Below are positions 1 through 7,410 of a stretch of 64,000 nucleotides of DNA, one piece after another. How positions within the stretch are numbered: the first letter of the stretch is position 1; every line of letters begins with the position of its first letter. Source of the DNA: UBA6623 sp965238125 (GTDB taxonomy: Bacteria; Acidobacteriota; Terriglobia; Bryobacterales; UBA6623). Location of the stretch: contig OZ250179.1 in assembly GCA_965238125.1 (NCBI GenBank), forward strand, positions 5,890,001 to 5,954,000, in the 5' to 3' direction. Under the pieces are notes generated by a model, which was given only the letters and a program-made list of their open reading frames with translations, was not told the origin of the DNA and searched no databases. Made by a program: the position numbers and the translations under genes.

Positions 1-170
1 TCGGGCAGATCTTGACGATCAAAACCGCCTTGGCGATCGAGATAGCGCGCCGCGACTCGATCGAGGCTGACGCGAAGGTTGCGCGCCTCCAGCCGAGCGA
101 GCAGCTTTTCAAGCAGCGCGGGACAGTCGTCTCGGCTCGGTTTGGCGACAATGCCGACAGACTCGATCAT
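1..170 (-). CDS. nadK: NAD kinase, N-terminal part (runs off the window)
   Basis: The minus strand opens with ATG at 170 and encodes MIESVGIVAKPSRDDC followed by a helix rich in Leu and Arg, then continues past the left edge. This is the usual N-terminus of bacterial NAD kinase, in which a first beta strand of the type 'VGIVAKP' precedes the ATP/NAD-binding fold that makes NADP from NAD. The start lies 4 bp after the tlyA stop, so the gene is the last visible member of the xseB-ispA-tlyA operon. TlyA-NAD kinase adjacency is common in bacteria and supports the call. Only 56 codons are present, so the GGDGT motif cannot be checked. Confidence 0.8.
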   Translation of the reverse strand, partial: MIESVGIVAKPSRDDCPALLEKLLARLEARNLRVSLDRVAARYLDRQGGFDRQDLP

Positions 171-174
171 TGGT

Positions 175-918
175 TCAGAGCGTCTTTTCCGAGCCGTACA
201 GCAGGAATTCGCGATTGCCTTCCGCACCGCGAATCGGACTCTCGATTTCTTGAATCTTCGCGAAGCCGATTTCTTTCATCGCGCCTCGGACCTTCTCGAC
301 TACTTGGCGGTGCAGAATCGGGTCATCGACAATGCCGCCTTTTCCGACCACACCGCGCCCGACTTCAAATTGCGGTTTTGCGAGAACAACCAATCCCGCG
401 CCGGGGTCCAGCAGCCGCCCCAACGCCGGGAGCATCAGCGTAACAGATATGAAACTGACGTCACAGCAAGCGAACGCAACGGCTTCGGGAACATGACGGC
501 TATCGAGGCCTCTGGCATTGACCTTTTCCAATACCGCGACGCGCTCGTCCCGGCGCAGCCGCCAGTCGAGCTGATTGGTGCCCACGTCCACCGCGTACAC
601 CTTGCGCGCGCCCGCCTGCAGCAAGCAGTCGGTAAAACCGCCGGTCGAGGCTCCGACGTCGAGGCAGGTTTTCCCGGCGACATCGATCGAAAATTCCCGC
701 AAGGCCTTCTCGAGTTTGAGGCCGCCTCGACCTACGTAGCGAAGCCCCTCTCCGATCAGCCGCGGAACCGATTCCGGAGGAACCAATTGCCCGGCCTTTT
801 CGACCTTCTGTTCATCGACAAGCACGCGGCCGGCCATCACCATCGCCTGCGCTTTTTGCCGCGATGGGGCTAGGCCTTGCTCGACCAACAGACGATCGAT
901 GCGAATGCGCGGCTTCAT
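175..918 (-). CDS. tlyA: TlyA-type 16S/23S rRNA 2'-O-methyltransferase
   Basis: The 247-residue protein has the two-domain plan of TlyA (hemolysin A family): an N-terminal S4 RNA-binding domain (about residues 5-65, RIRIDRLLVEQGLAPSRQKA) and a C-terminal FtsJ-like Rossmann methyltransferase. SAM-binding residues are visible as CLDVGASTGGFTDCLLQ, and VLAKPQFEVGR carries the catalytic-lysine region. Family members 2'-O-methylate rRNA and set capreomycin sensitivity; the name 'hemolysin' is historical. The ATG overlaps the ispA stop by 4 bp, indicating translational coupling. Length is normal for the family. Confidence 0.92.
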   Translation of the reverse strand: MKPRIRIDRLLVEQGLAPSRQKAQAMVMAGRVLVDEQKVEKAGQLVPPESVPRLIGEGLRYVGRGGLKLEKALREFSIDVAGKTCLDVGASTGGFTDCLLQAGARKVYAVDVGTNQLDWRLRRDERVAVLEKVNARGLDSRHVPEAVAFACCDVSFISVTLMLPALGRLLDPGAGLVVLAKPQFEVGRGVVGKGGIVDDPILHRQVVEKVRGAMKEIGFAKIQEIESPIRGAEGNREFLLYGSEKTL

Positions 919-1823
919 GAGGTGCGCCGAATGATTTTTTCCGCGATCTCGCGCAAGCGCCGGGCGCGGTCGCCGAAACGCTCCAGATTGCGGCAGGCCT
1001 CGTTGAAATGTTCGTCGGCGCGGCGGCGCGAAGCTTCCAATCCGTAGAGAGCGGGGAAGGTCGCTTTTTGTTGGTCGGCATCTTTGCCGGCTGTCTTGCC
1101 GAGTGCCTCGGATGTCTCGGTGACGTCGAGAAGGTCATCCACGATCTGGAAAGCGAAGCCGATTTCATGCCCATAGTGGCTGAGCGCCTCGAAATCCTCT
1201 TCGCCGGCGTCGGCGTAAACGGCGCCCATCCGAACCGAAGCTCGAATCAGCGCCCCGGTCTTGGAGCGGTGAATATAGTGCAGCTCGTCGCCATCGATTT
1301 CGCGACCTTCCGCTTCCAGGTCGGCGACCTGACCGCCGATCATGCCCTCGACCGTACCGGCGGCTCGAGACAGTTCCCGGGCAAGCCGGACTTGCGTGCG
1401 CGGCGGCGGACCCTCAAGCTCGGCTAGGACTTGAAACGCTCGCGTCAGCAAAGCGTCACCCGCGAGAATCGCCATGGCTTCCCCAAACACCTTGTGGCAG
1501 GTCGGCCTGCCGCGGCGCAGGTCGTCATTATCCAGCGCGGGCAAATCGTCGTGGATCAGCGAATAGGTGTGGATGAGCTCCAGCGAGCAGGCGCTTGCCG
1601 TCAAGCCCGCGGCGCCCTCATCGGCGGTGGAGAGTTCTTGACCGAGGACAGCCTCGGCCGCGGCGATACAAAGAATCGGGCGAATGCGCTTTCCTCCGGC
1701 GAACAGGCTGTGGCGCATGGCGCGATGGATCGTCGCGGGGCATTCGCCCTCGGCGGGAACGAGATCGCCAAGGGTTCGCTCCACCAGGGCCGCCCTGGCG
1801 GCCAAGTAGTCCGCCAGGGTCAA
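915..1823 (-). CDS. ispA: Short-chain polyprenyl diphosphate synthase (FPP/GGPP synthase, IspA type)
   Basis: This 302-residue all-helical prenyltransferase condenses IPP with allylic diphosphates to give farnesyl or geranylgeranyl diphosphate for isoprenoids. The first Asp-rich motif is DDLPALDNDD, with the two-residue insertion typical of bacterial FPP synthases. The second is DDLLD, followed by GKTAGKDADQQKATFP. GGKRIRP near residue 45 binds IPP. The start is TTG at 1823, giving a TTGA overlap with the xseB stop, so the gene is coupled to xseB upstream and to tlyA downstream. In many bacteria dxs lies next to ispA, but it is absent here. Product chain length cannot be settled by eye. Confidence 0.92.
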   Translation of the reverse strand: MTLADYLAARAALVERTLGDLVPAEGECPATIHRAMRHSLFAGGKRIRPILCIAAAEAVLGQELSTADEGAAGLTASACSLELIHTYSLIHDDLPALDNDDLRRGRPTCHKVFGEAMAILAGDALLTRAFQVLAELEGPPPRTQVRLARELSRAAGTVEGMIGGQVADLEAEGREIDGDELHYIHRSKTGALIRASVRMGAVYADAGEEDFEALSHYGHEIGFAFQIVDDLLDVTETSEALGKTAGKDADQQKATFPALYGLEASRRRADEHFNEACRNLERFGDRARRLREIAEKIIRRTS

Positions 1824-2068
1824 GAGTTTGACTCGCCGTCGAGGTCGAAGGGCTCGGCTTCGATCTTCCCGTCTTTCTTGAGAAGAATTTCGACCTTGTG
1901 CTCGGCCTCACGCAGCTGCTTATGGCAAGACTCGCTCAGCTTGACGCCTTTCTCAAACAGCTCCAACGATTTTTCGAGCGCCAGTTCGCCGTCTTCGAGT
2001 TTCTTGACAACCTGCTCGAGCTGGTCGAGGCCGTCTTCAAACGAGGGTTCTTTCTTCTTCTGCGCCAT
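1820..2068 (-). CDS. xseB: Exodeoxyribonuclease VII small subunit
   Basis: The 82-residue helical protein fits XseB in length and pattern: FEDGLDQLEQVVKKLEDGEL followed by ALEKSLELFEKGVKLSESCH. XseB forms long helical assemblies with XseA to make exonuclease VII, which degrades single-stranded DNA. It is the first gene of an operon with ispA, tlyA and nadK, all linked by overlaps or a 4-bp gap. The xseA gene, often just upstream, is not in the window; the upstream 500 bp hold repeats and a transposase remnant instead. Confidence 0.93.
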   Translation of the reverse strand: MAQKKKEPSFEDGLDQLEQVVKKLEDGELALEKSLELFEKGVKLSESCHKQLREAEHKVEILLKKDGKIEAEPFDLDGESNS

Positions 2069-2151
2069 GTAAGGGTTATTGTAGCCGCGTCGGGGCCGGA
2101 GGCCTTATGCTGGAACGGTCGAAATGGAGAGAGAGCGGCTGAGGGGCAGGG

Positions 2152-2350
2152 AAAAAATCGGGGACACAGTTCCGTTTCCATGAATCCGCAGAATTCACAA
2201 TACCGCCATGGAAATGGGTGTCGGGGCGTTCCTGCCGCCCTGTCAGGGCTCCCCCTGGTGGGCGGTCTACTTGGGGTTCCGCCTTCGGCTCCGCCCCAGG
2301 CAATATTCCTGCCGCCGCTTCGCGCCGCTACGGGCCGCTCCGGCCATCCT
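2152..2350. repeat. Dispersed intergenic repeat R1, copy 1
   Basis: A run of about 190 bp recurs in altered form near 20750, 42380, 45730 and 61190. In order it holds a 'gaaaaaatcggggac' lead-in, a degenerate version of the palindrome ATGAATCCGCGGATTCAT, 'gccatggaaatggg', a 'ctgccgccctgtcaggg' block, 'gttccgccttcggctc' and a 'gccgccgcttcgcgcc' block. Here the palindrome is imperfect (gaatccgcagaattca). It lies between xseB and the methyltransferase gene. No real reading frame crosses it. Confidence 0.7.
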
Positions 2351-2415
2351 GTTGAGTAGCGTTGACTCGAGGACGGACAAATGCTCCGCGGCTGCGGCAA
2401 GGGGCCCTGGAATTT

Positions 2416-2471
2416 AGCCCACGGCTTCAGCCGTGGGAAAACGGACACCAAGCGAAAAGCCCCAAAGGGGC
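2416..2471. repeat. REP-like double palindrome before a transposase remnant
   Basis: CCCACGGCT-TC-AGCCGTGGG (2418-2437) is a perfect 9-bp stem with a 2-nt loop. It is followed at 2459-2471 by GCCCC-AAA-GGGGC. The arrangement of a strong hairpin immediately ahead of a Y1/REP-associated transposase start matches the known association of RAYT genes with REP palindromes. A similar hairpin (CCCCGGGCTGAAGCCCGGGG) occurs near 46042. Confidence 0.65.
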
Positions 2472-2479
2472 GCCGGAAC

Positions 2480-2551
2480 ATGGCCCATCCCTTCGCCCCC
2501 ATCTTGGTTCACGTCGTGTTCTCGACGAAACAACGACGTAAGAATCCTTAA
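2480..2551 (+). pseudogene. Truncated REP-associated (IS200/Y1-type) transposase
   Basis: ATG at 2480 opens 23 codons that read MAHPFAPILVHVVFSTKQRR and then stop at 2549-2551. The block 'LVHVVFSTKQR' is characteristic of the N-terminus of REP-associated tyrosine (Y1) transposases, whose full length is about 150-200 residues. The HUH motif and catalytic Tyr would lie beyond the truncation, so the fragment is non-functional. A methyltransferase gene starts convergently only 16 bp further on, so the rest of the transposase has been lost. Confidence 0.6.
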
Positions 2552-2567
2552 GTGAAGAGCATTGGCC

Positions 2568-3158
2568 TTAGGGACCGTTCGACCCGACGCGGTAGACGAA
2601 GATTGTGTGGGTCCGGGATTCGTGCTGGAAACTTTCCGTCTTGATGGGCGTCCAGCCGAAGATGCGGAAATCGTGCGAGATGACTCGCGTGCCGGGCTTG
2701 AGATTGTCCTCGAGCTTGGGACGCAGTTTCTTATTCGACGAAGAGAGGAAATAGAGCGTCACCACCGACGCGTCGCTGAGGTCCACATCCATGACATCGC
2801 CTTGGACGACCTTGGCGCGATCCCCAATGTAGAGTTCCTGGATGCGAGCTTGGGTTCGTTTCGCGAGATCGGCGTCCAGCTCGACGCCCACGGCCTTGGC
2901 TCCGAACCTTTGGGCGGCGGTGATCACAACGCGTCCGTCGCCCGACCCCAAATCGTAGACGGTGTCGCCGCTTTTGACGTCGGCGAGTTCGAGCATACGT
3001 TCGACCACTTCGAGCGGCGTGGGGACGAATGGCGCCAGACTTCGAGGATTGAACTGATTCTGCTGACCCCGCGCCGGAGGGGTCCACGCGGGCAGCAGGC
3101 CGAGCAGCAAAACCGCCGAAAGCCTGCGCGCAACTGTGTTCGTCAGCACGTTATACAT
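2568..3158 (-). CDS. Exported class I SAM-dependent methyltransferase
   Basis: From ATG at 3158 the 196-residue protein begins with a cleavable-looking signal (RRLSAVLLLGLLPAWTPPARG). A Rossmann methyltransferase follows, with motif I VYDLGSGDGRVVITAAQRFG and an acidic strand end (GVELD). GDVMDVDLSDASVVTLY occupies the motif II-III region. An upstream in-frame TTG at 3185 would add nine residues but would push the signal inward, so I prefer the ATG. The fold is clear; the substrate is not. A signal peptide on a SAM enzyme is odd, because SAM is cytoplasmic. Either the segment is a membrane anchor facing the cytoplasm or the enzyme uses exported SAM. No operon partner is evident. Confidence 0.75.
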   Translation of the reverse strand: MYNVLTNTVARRLSAVLLLGLLPAWTPPARGQQNQFNPRSLAPFVPTPLEVVERMLELADVKSGDTVYDLGSGDGRVVITAAQRFGAKAVGVELDADLAKRTQARIQELYIGDRAKVVQGDVMDVDLSDASVVTLYFLSSSNKKLRPKLEDNLKPGTRVISHDFRIFGWTPIKTESFQHESRTHTIFVYRVGSNGP

Positions 3159-3398
3159 CAAAGGATTCCGGTGTGTCCTACTCAAGAGACGTCGCCGCGG
3201 TTCGATGCGCTACCTACTCAACTTGCAGCCGGGCGAACACGGTGACCTTCCACACGCCCGCCCCGAAGGCCTGTTAACTCCAATCTAGCATTTCCCAGAG
3301 TACGCCAAAGCCGGAACCGTATGTTCGCCGACTCCGACCCGCGCTTGGCTCCGAGAGCGATTCCTGCAAGAATATCTAGTTCGCCTCACGGATTTTCC

Positions 3399-4193
3399 AT
3401 GCGCCCTTATCTCGACCTACTGCGCGACACTCTCGAAAACGGCACGCCCAAGAGTGATCGAACGGGGACCGGCACCCGGAGCCTCTTCGGCCGACAGATC
3501 CGCTTTGATCTCGAGCACGGCTTCCCCGCCCTCACGACCAAGAAGCTGCACTTGCGATCGATCATTTACGAATTGCTGTGGTTCTTGCGCGGAGATTCCA
3601 ACATCCGCTATCTCCGAGAAAACGGTGTTTCGATCTGGGACGAATGGGCGGACGAGAACGGCGAGCTGGGTCCGGTTTACGGCCGTCAGTGGCGCAGTTG
3701 GCCCGCGCCCGACGGCCGCGCCATCGATCAACTGGCACAGGTAGTCGACCGCATTCAATCCGACCCCGATTCGCGCCGCTTGATCGTCAGCGCTTGGAAT
3801 GTGGCGCAGATTGCCGACATGGCACTGCCGCCCTGCCATGCGCTGTTTCAGTTCTACGTAGCCGACGGACGGCTTTCGTGCCAACTCTATCAACGAAGCG
3901 CCGATGTTTTCTTGGGCGTGCCGTTCAACATCGCCTCCTACAGTTTGTTGACCATGATGACAGCTCAGGTGACCGGGCTTCGGGCAGGTGATTTTGTTCA
4001 CACGTTTGGAGATGTTCACCTCTACAACAACCACGTGGAGCAGGCGGAGTTGCAACTGGAGCGCGAGCCGCGGCCCTTGCCGCTGATGGAGATCAATTCG
4101 TCGGTCACAAGTCTGTTCGACTTTTGCTACGAAGACTTCAACCTGAAGGACTACGACCCCCACCCGCACATTAAAGCGCCGGTCGCCGTATGA
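3399..4193 (+). CDS. thyA: Thymidylate synthase
   Basis: From ATG at 3399 the protein is 264 residues, the same length as the E. coli enzyme; an upstream in-frame ATG at 3321 adds a non-conserved tail. It methylates dUMP to dTMP using methylene-tetrahydrofolate. The N-terminal MRPYLDLLRDTLENGTPKSD, the phosphate-binding RTGTGTRSLFG, the catalytic-cysteine block PPCHALFQFYV and SADVFLGVPFNIASY are all present. It overlaps folA by 4 bp (ATGA). Coupling with folA is functional, since the reaction leaves dihydrofolate, which DHFR must reduce. Confidence 0.97.
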   Translation: MRPYLDLLRDTLENGTPKSDRTGTGTRSLFGRQIRFDLEHGFPALTTKKLHLRSIIYELLWFLRGDSNIRYLRENGVSIWDEWADENGELGPVYGRQWRSWPAPDGRAIDQLAQVVDRIQSDPDSRRLIVSAWNVAQIADMALPPCHALFQFYVADGRLSCQLYQRSADVFLGVPFNIASYSLLTMMTAQVTGLRAGDFVHTFGDVHLYNNHVEQAELQLEREPRPLPLMEINSSVTSLFDFCYEDFNLKDYDPHPHIKAPVAV

Positions 4194-4711
4194 TTCTTTC
4201 CTGCATCGCGGCGGTTGCCGAAAACGGCGTCATCGGAAAGGACAACGAACTTCCCTGGCGCTTGTCGGAAGACCTGAAGCGCTTCAAGAAACTCACCGTC
4301 GGTCACGTGATCATCATGGGCCGCAAGACGTTTGAATCGATCGGGCGTCCGCTTCCGAACCGGGTATCGATCGTCATCACGCGCAACACCGCATACGAAG
4401 CGCCCGGCGCCGTCGTGGTGCATTCGGTCGAGGAGGCGATCGAGCAAGCTCGGCGAACCGAGCAAGCGGAGGAAGGGGAGCGAGAAGCTTTCGTGATCGG
4501 GGGGGAGGCGATTTTTCGCGAGGCGCTGCCCTTATGCGCCCGGCTTTACCTGACCAGGGTCCATACCGAGGCGCCCGGCAACGTCCGTTTTCCCGAGCTT
4601 GACCCGGCGCGGTGGCGTCCGCTCGATGAAGAATCGGGGCCGGCGGACGAAGAGAACGATCATGCCACGACGTTTGTGGTCTACGAGCGCATTGAGAAAA
4701 TGCTGTCTTAG
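4190..4711 (+). CDS. folA: Dihydrofolate reductase
   Basis: The 173-residue enzyme reduces dihydrofolate to tetrahydrofolate with NADPH. It shows the substrate-site block VIGKDNELPWRLSEDLKRFK (Pro-Trp plus acidic Glu/Asp), the cofactor-binding VIIMGRKTFESIGRPLPNR, FVIGGEAIFREALP and the C-terminal strand TTFVVYERI. The ATG overlaps the thyA stop, so the two genes of the thymidylate cycle are translationally coupled. Nothing else follows on this strand. Confidence 0.96.
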   Translation: MILSCIAAVAENGVIGKDNELPWRLSEDLKRFKKLTVGHVIIMGRKTFESIGRPLPNRVSIVITRNTAYEAPGAVVVHSVEEAIEQARRTEQAEEGEREAFVIGGEAIFREALPLCARLYLTRVHTEAPGNVRFPELDPARWRPLDEESGPADEENDHATTFVVYERIEKMLS

Positions 4712-4735
4712 GATCTGATGAACGCGGTGGGTGGG

Positions 4736-4800
4736 GCGTGCCGGCCCGCCCCAGCTCAATTTGGCGAAAGAATGGGCGGGCCTGGAGACCTGCCCTCCTG
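4736..4800. repeat. Dispersed palindromic repeat R2 between convergent genes
   Basis: Between the folA stop and the convergent deacetylase gene lies a variant of GGCAGGCCTGGAGACCTGCC (4774-4797), preceded by 'ggggcgtgccggcccgcccc', itself a weak inverted repeat. Better copies lie at 8945, 28924, 56984 and 61895, and a variant at 6729. The stem-loop could act as a bidirectional terminator, but there is no U tract. Confidence 0.6.
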
Positions 4801-4803
4801 TGC

Positions 4804-5598
4804 TCAACGCCGTGCTTCGATGTATCGACCGACCGTCTCGACCGTTTCGAACCAGATCTGATTGTCGGGGTCGTTCAGATACGGGATCAGCTTTTCTAGC
4901 ATCTTGAGCCGCGTTGTCTGGTTGCCCGACTCCGCCGTCTCGTGGCCGGCTAAGATGAGCCACTGCCCGGCCTCGCGGGCGCTTTCGATCAACGGCGTGA
5001 CCTCGTCGAAATCCTTGCCGTCCATCTCGACGCCGGTGACCTGCGCGGGATCGAGAAAGGTCGGGTCCACGGCGGTTTCGTCGAGCCAAGTCCTGCCAAT
5101 GAGGAACAATTCGGCCACGACGGGGACGTAGCTGCGTGTCTCGCGCCCGCGTCCGATGAAGGTCTGGCCGCAGGGGTAGGCAAAGGTCACGGGCTTTACG
5201 CCGAGCATTTCCTCGATACGGCGATTGGCTGCGATCAGTTCTCGGCGCATGCGGGCGAGGGTGTAGTTCTCGAGGGCGGCCTCCCTCGACCACTCGAAAT
5301 TCCCGGTGCAAGGATGGCGCAGGGAATGGTTGCCGATTTCGTAGCCGCTCGCGGCGAGCCGCTTCCAACCTTCGAGGCGCTCTTCCATTCTTACTGGGAC
5401 GACGTAGAAGGTCGCCTTGGCTTCGAGACGATTGAGTACGTCCAGCCCGATATCGACTTGGCTGGGCCGTGCGTCATCGAAGCTGAGGCTGACGGCGGCC
5501 CGTGTGCCTTTGGGCCAGGAGAATTCGGCGGGCGACTGCGGCCAGGCTGCCGGCACCGACAACAAGGCGAGAAGGACGAGAGAGAGAAGGGGTTTCAC
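4804..5598 (-). CDS. Exported polysaccharide deacetylase (NodB fold)
   Basis: With GTG at 5598 the protein is 264 residues and begins with a signal peptide (VKPLLSLVLLALLSVPAAWP); an ATG at 5631 would add 11 residues ahead of it. The NodB homology domain follows: AAVSLSFDDARPSQVD holds the catalytic/metal Asp pair (motif 1) and EIGNHSLRHP the metal-binding His pair (H-S-x-x-H, motif 2). FAYPCGQ stands for motif 3. This carbohydrate esterase family 4 fold de-N-acetylates chitin-like or peptidoglycan sugars outside the cytoplasm. The exact substrate is unknown. It stands alone, convergent with folA. Confidence 0.85.
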   Translation of the reverse strand: MKPLLSLVLLALLSVPAAWPQSPAEFSWPKGTRAAVSLSFDDARPSQVDIGLDVLNRLEAKATFYVVPVRMEERLEGWKRLAASGYEIGNHSLRHPCTGNFEWSREAALENYTLARMRRELIAANRRIEEMLGVKPVTFAYPCGQTFIGRGRETRSYVPVVAELFLIGRTWLDETAVDPTFLDPAQVTGVEMDGKDFDEVTPLIESAREAGQWLILAGHETAESGNQTTRLKMLEKLIPYLNDPDNQIWFETVETVGRYIEARR

Positions 5599-5681
5599 AG
5601 CGCCTATCTTACAGACTTCCGGGGCCGGCAAAGTGCATGGGCGCTATCGGCGCTATCGGCCTTCCAGAACACGGCTTGCCT

Positions 5682-6701
5682 CTACACTTGCGCATTCGCC
5701 GAACCAATCGCAAAAGCCCGCTCGGCGAACCCGACGGCTTGCTGCTGAGCCCAAAAACGCGGGGAGGAGCGGGCTAGGAAAGCGACATGGCCGCCGTATT
5801 CGGTTGCCACCAACCGGACGTGCGAGCAGGTTTCGATCCGAGCGCCTTCGAAGACTTCGAAAGGAATGAAAGGGTCGTCCTTGGCTTGCAGCATCAGGGT
5901 CGGTACGCGAATGCGATCGAGAAACCGAACTGACGACGCTTGCTCGTAGTAGTCGGCGGCGTCGCGAAAGCCGAAGGCGGGAGCCGTCACGCGATCATCG
6001 AAATCATAGATGCTCTTGGTTCCCGAGGAAGGCAGAGATCGAAACCGCTCGGGCATCAAGCTTTGCTTCGTGCGTACGGTGCTCTCCAGGTCTCGCAGGA
6101 ACCGAATCTCGTAAATTCGATTGCGCCGCTCGCCCAATCGCCGCGCGCAAACCTCCAGCCGAATGGGAACGGAAATCCCGCACACTCCGCGAACGTGCGA
6201 AGGGGGCGTGTCCGCCCATTCGCCGGCAAGCTTGAGCGCAACATTTCCGCCCATCGAAAAGCCGACGATCACCACGGGCTCGGGGCTCAATTGCTCGACC
6301 ACCGATCGCAGGTCTTCGGTGAGTCCGGAGTGGTAGAGAGTGGGCGCCAAGTGCTCGGTGCCGCCGCAATTTCTCACGTTCAGGCGGATGACGCTCAGGC
6401 CGCGGCCGAGCGCGGCGCGGGCGAGCGATCGCATGTACGACGATTCGCTCGATCCGGTGAGTCCGTGCACGGCGAGGATCGTCCCTGGCACGCCCCTCGA
6501 CGAAGGCCTGTTGATACGGGCGAGGACTTCGACGTTTTCCGATGTGCGGAACAAGCGCGTTTCGGTTGCGTGCGCCGTTTCGTCGAATGGGTTGGGCCAA
6601 TAGCGGCCGACGATGGTCTGTAGATCGCCGTGACACAGCAAGGGCCGGAATGAAGCGCCGACGTCGTTGCCGACCAAGCCGGGAGCCGCCGCATTGTCCA
6701 T
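5682..6701 (-). CDS. Alpha/beta-hydrolase, YheT/EMB8 type
   Basis: Starting at ATG 6701 gives 339 residues. An ATG at 6779 adds 26 residues, but those are encoded by an intergenic repeat (an R2 variant at 6729-6752), so I reject it. The fold is clear: a lid-free N-terminus with LLCHGDLQTIVGRYWP, which is characteristic of the YheT/EMB8 group, then ILAVHGLTGSSES (oxyanion region), the nucleophile elbow VGFSMGGN, the acid DDPFIPFEVF and the catalytic His in EYGGHVAFL. YheT-group enzymes act on lipid-like esters, but the substrate here is not known. Confidence 0.85.
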   Translation of the reverse strand: MDNAAAPGLVGNDVGASFRPLLCHGDLQTIVGRYWPNPFDETAHATETRLFRTSENVEVLARINRPSSRGVPGTILAVHGLTGSSESSYMRSLARAALGRGLSVIRLNVRNCGGTEHLAPTLYHSGLTEDLRSVVEQLSPEPVVIVGFSMGGNVALKLAGEWADTPPSHVRGVCGISVPIRLEVCARRLGERRNRIYEIRFLRDLESTVRTKQSLMPERFRSLPSSGTKSIYDFDDRVTAPAFGFRDAADYYEQASSVRFLDRIRVPTLMLQAKDDPFIPFEVFEGARIETCSHVRLVATEYGGHVAFLARSSPRFWAQQQAVGFAERAFAIGSANAQV

Positions 6702-6828
6702 GGAGGTCGAAGGATGCAAGGATGCCGTGGGGCAGGCTTCCCGGCCCGCCAATTCAGAAAGTCTCGCCGTGAGGGTCAACGAACCGAGGCCCCATTCGGC
6801 TTCGGTTGAGCGTTCACCGGGATCTCAA

Positions 6829-7350
6829 CTACGTCGGCTCTTTCAGCAAGGTCTCGATCGTCGTTCGGATATTGCGATCCTCGTTGCGGTAGAAGGCGCG
6901 GTCCGACCCGCCGTGCTGCTCGCGAATCATGCCCTTGCGGTCAATGAAAAACATGTACGGCACGTAGAAGCGAGCCATCACCGAAATGCCGGCGAAGCGC
7001 GTACAATCCCCGCGGGTACCGAGAGATAGAGGGAACTCCGCGCCGTATTTTGTCGCGAATCCCTGGAGGTTCCCGGCCGCGGCGGGGTTGATCGCAATCC
7101 CCACGACCTCCAGGCCGCGCGGTTTGAATTCGTCATAGATCGGCTTGAGGACCCGCGCCGTGCGCTGGCAATGCGAGCAGTCCGTCGAAAAGAACATCAC
7201 CAGAACGACATTGCCCTTCCATTGCTCCAGCGTCAGGTTCCGGCCTTCCAGCGTCGTGAACTTCAACTCAGGAGAGGGTCGCGGCTCGCCGGCGGCGACC
7301 ATCGGGAGCAGCAAGATCAAGCAAAGAGAAATGAATCGAATGAGCGGCAT
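6829..7350 (-). CDS. Exported thioredoxin-fold redoxin (TlpA/peroxiredoxin-like)
   Basis: From ATG 7350 the protein has 173 residues: a signal peptide (LIRFISLCLILLLPMVAAG), then a redoxin domain. VVLVMFFSTDCSHCQRTARV holds the CxxC active site (C-S-H-C) at the end of strand 1. GLEVVGIAINP and a cis-Pro-like YVPYMFFIDRKG complete the fold. This places it with periplasmic TlpA/ResA-type thiol reductases or AhpC-TSA proteins. It may supply reductant for cytochrome c maturation or envelope disulfides; no ccm gene is adjacent. It lies upstream of the hydrolase gene on the same strand, separated by repeat DNA. Confidence 0.82.
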   Translation of the reverse strand: MPLIRFISLCLILLLPMVAAGEPRPSPELKFTTLEGRNLTLEQWKGNVVLVMFFSTDCSHCQRTARVLKPIYDEFKPRGLEVVGIAINPAAAGNLQGFATKYGAEFPLSLGTRGDCTRFAGISVMARFYVPYMFFIDRKGMIREQHGGSDRAFYRNEDRNIRTTIETLLKEPT

Positions 7351-7410
7351 GAAAGAACCTTTCGATCTACCACGACGAGGACACAACGCCCCCGCCGTTC
7401 GGAAAATTAG

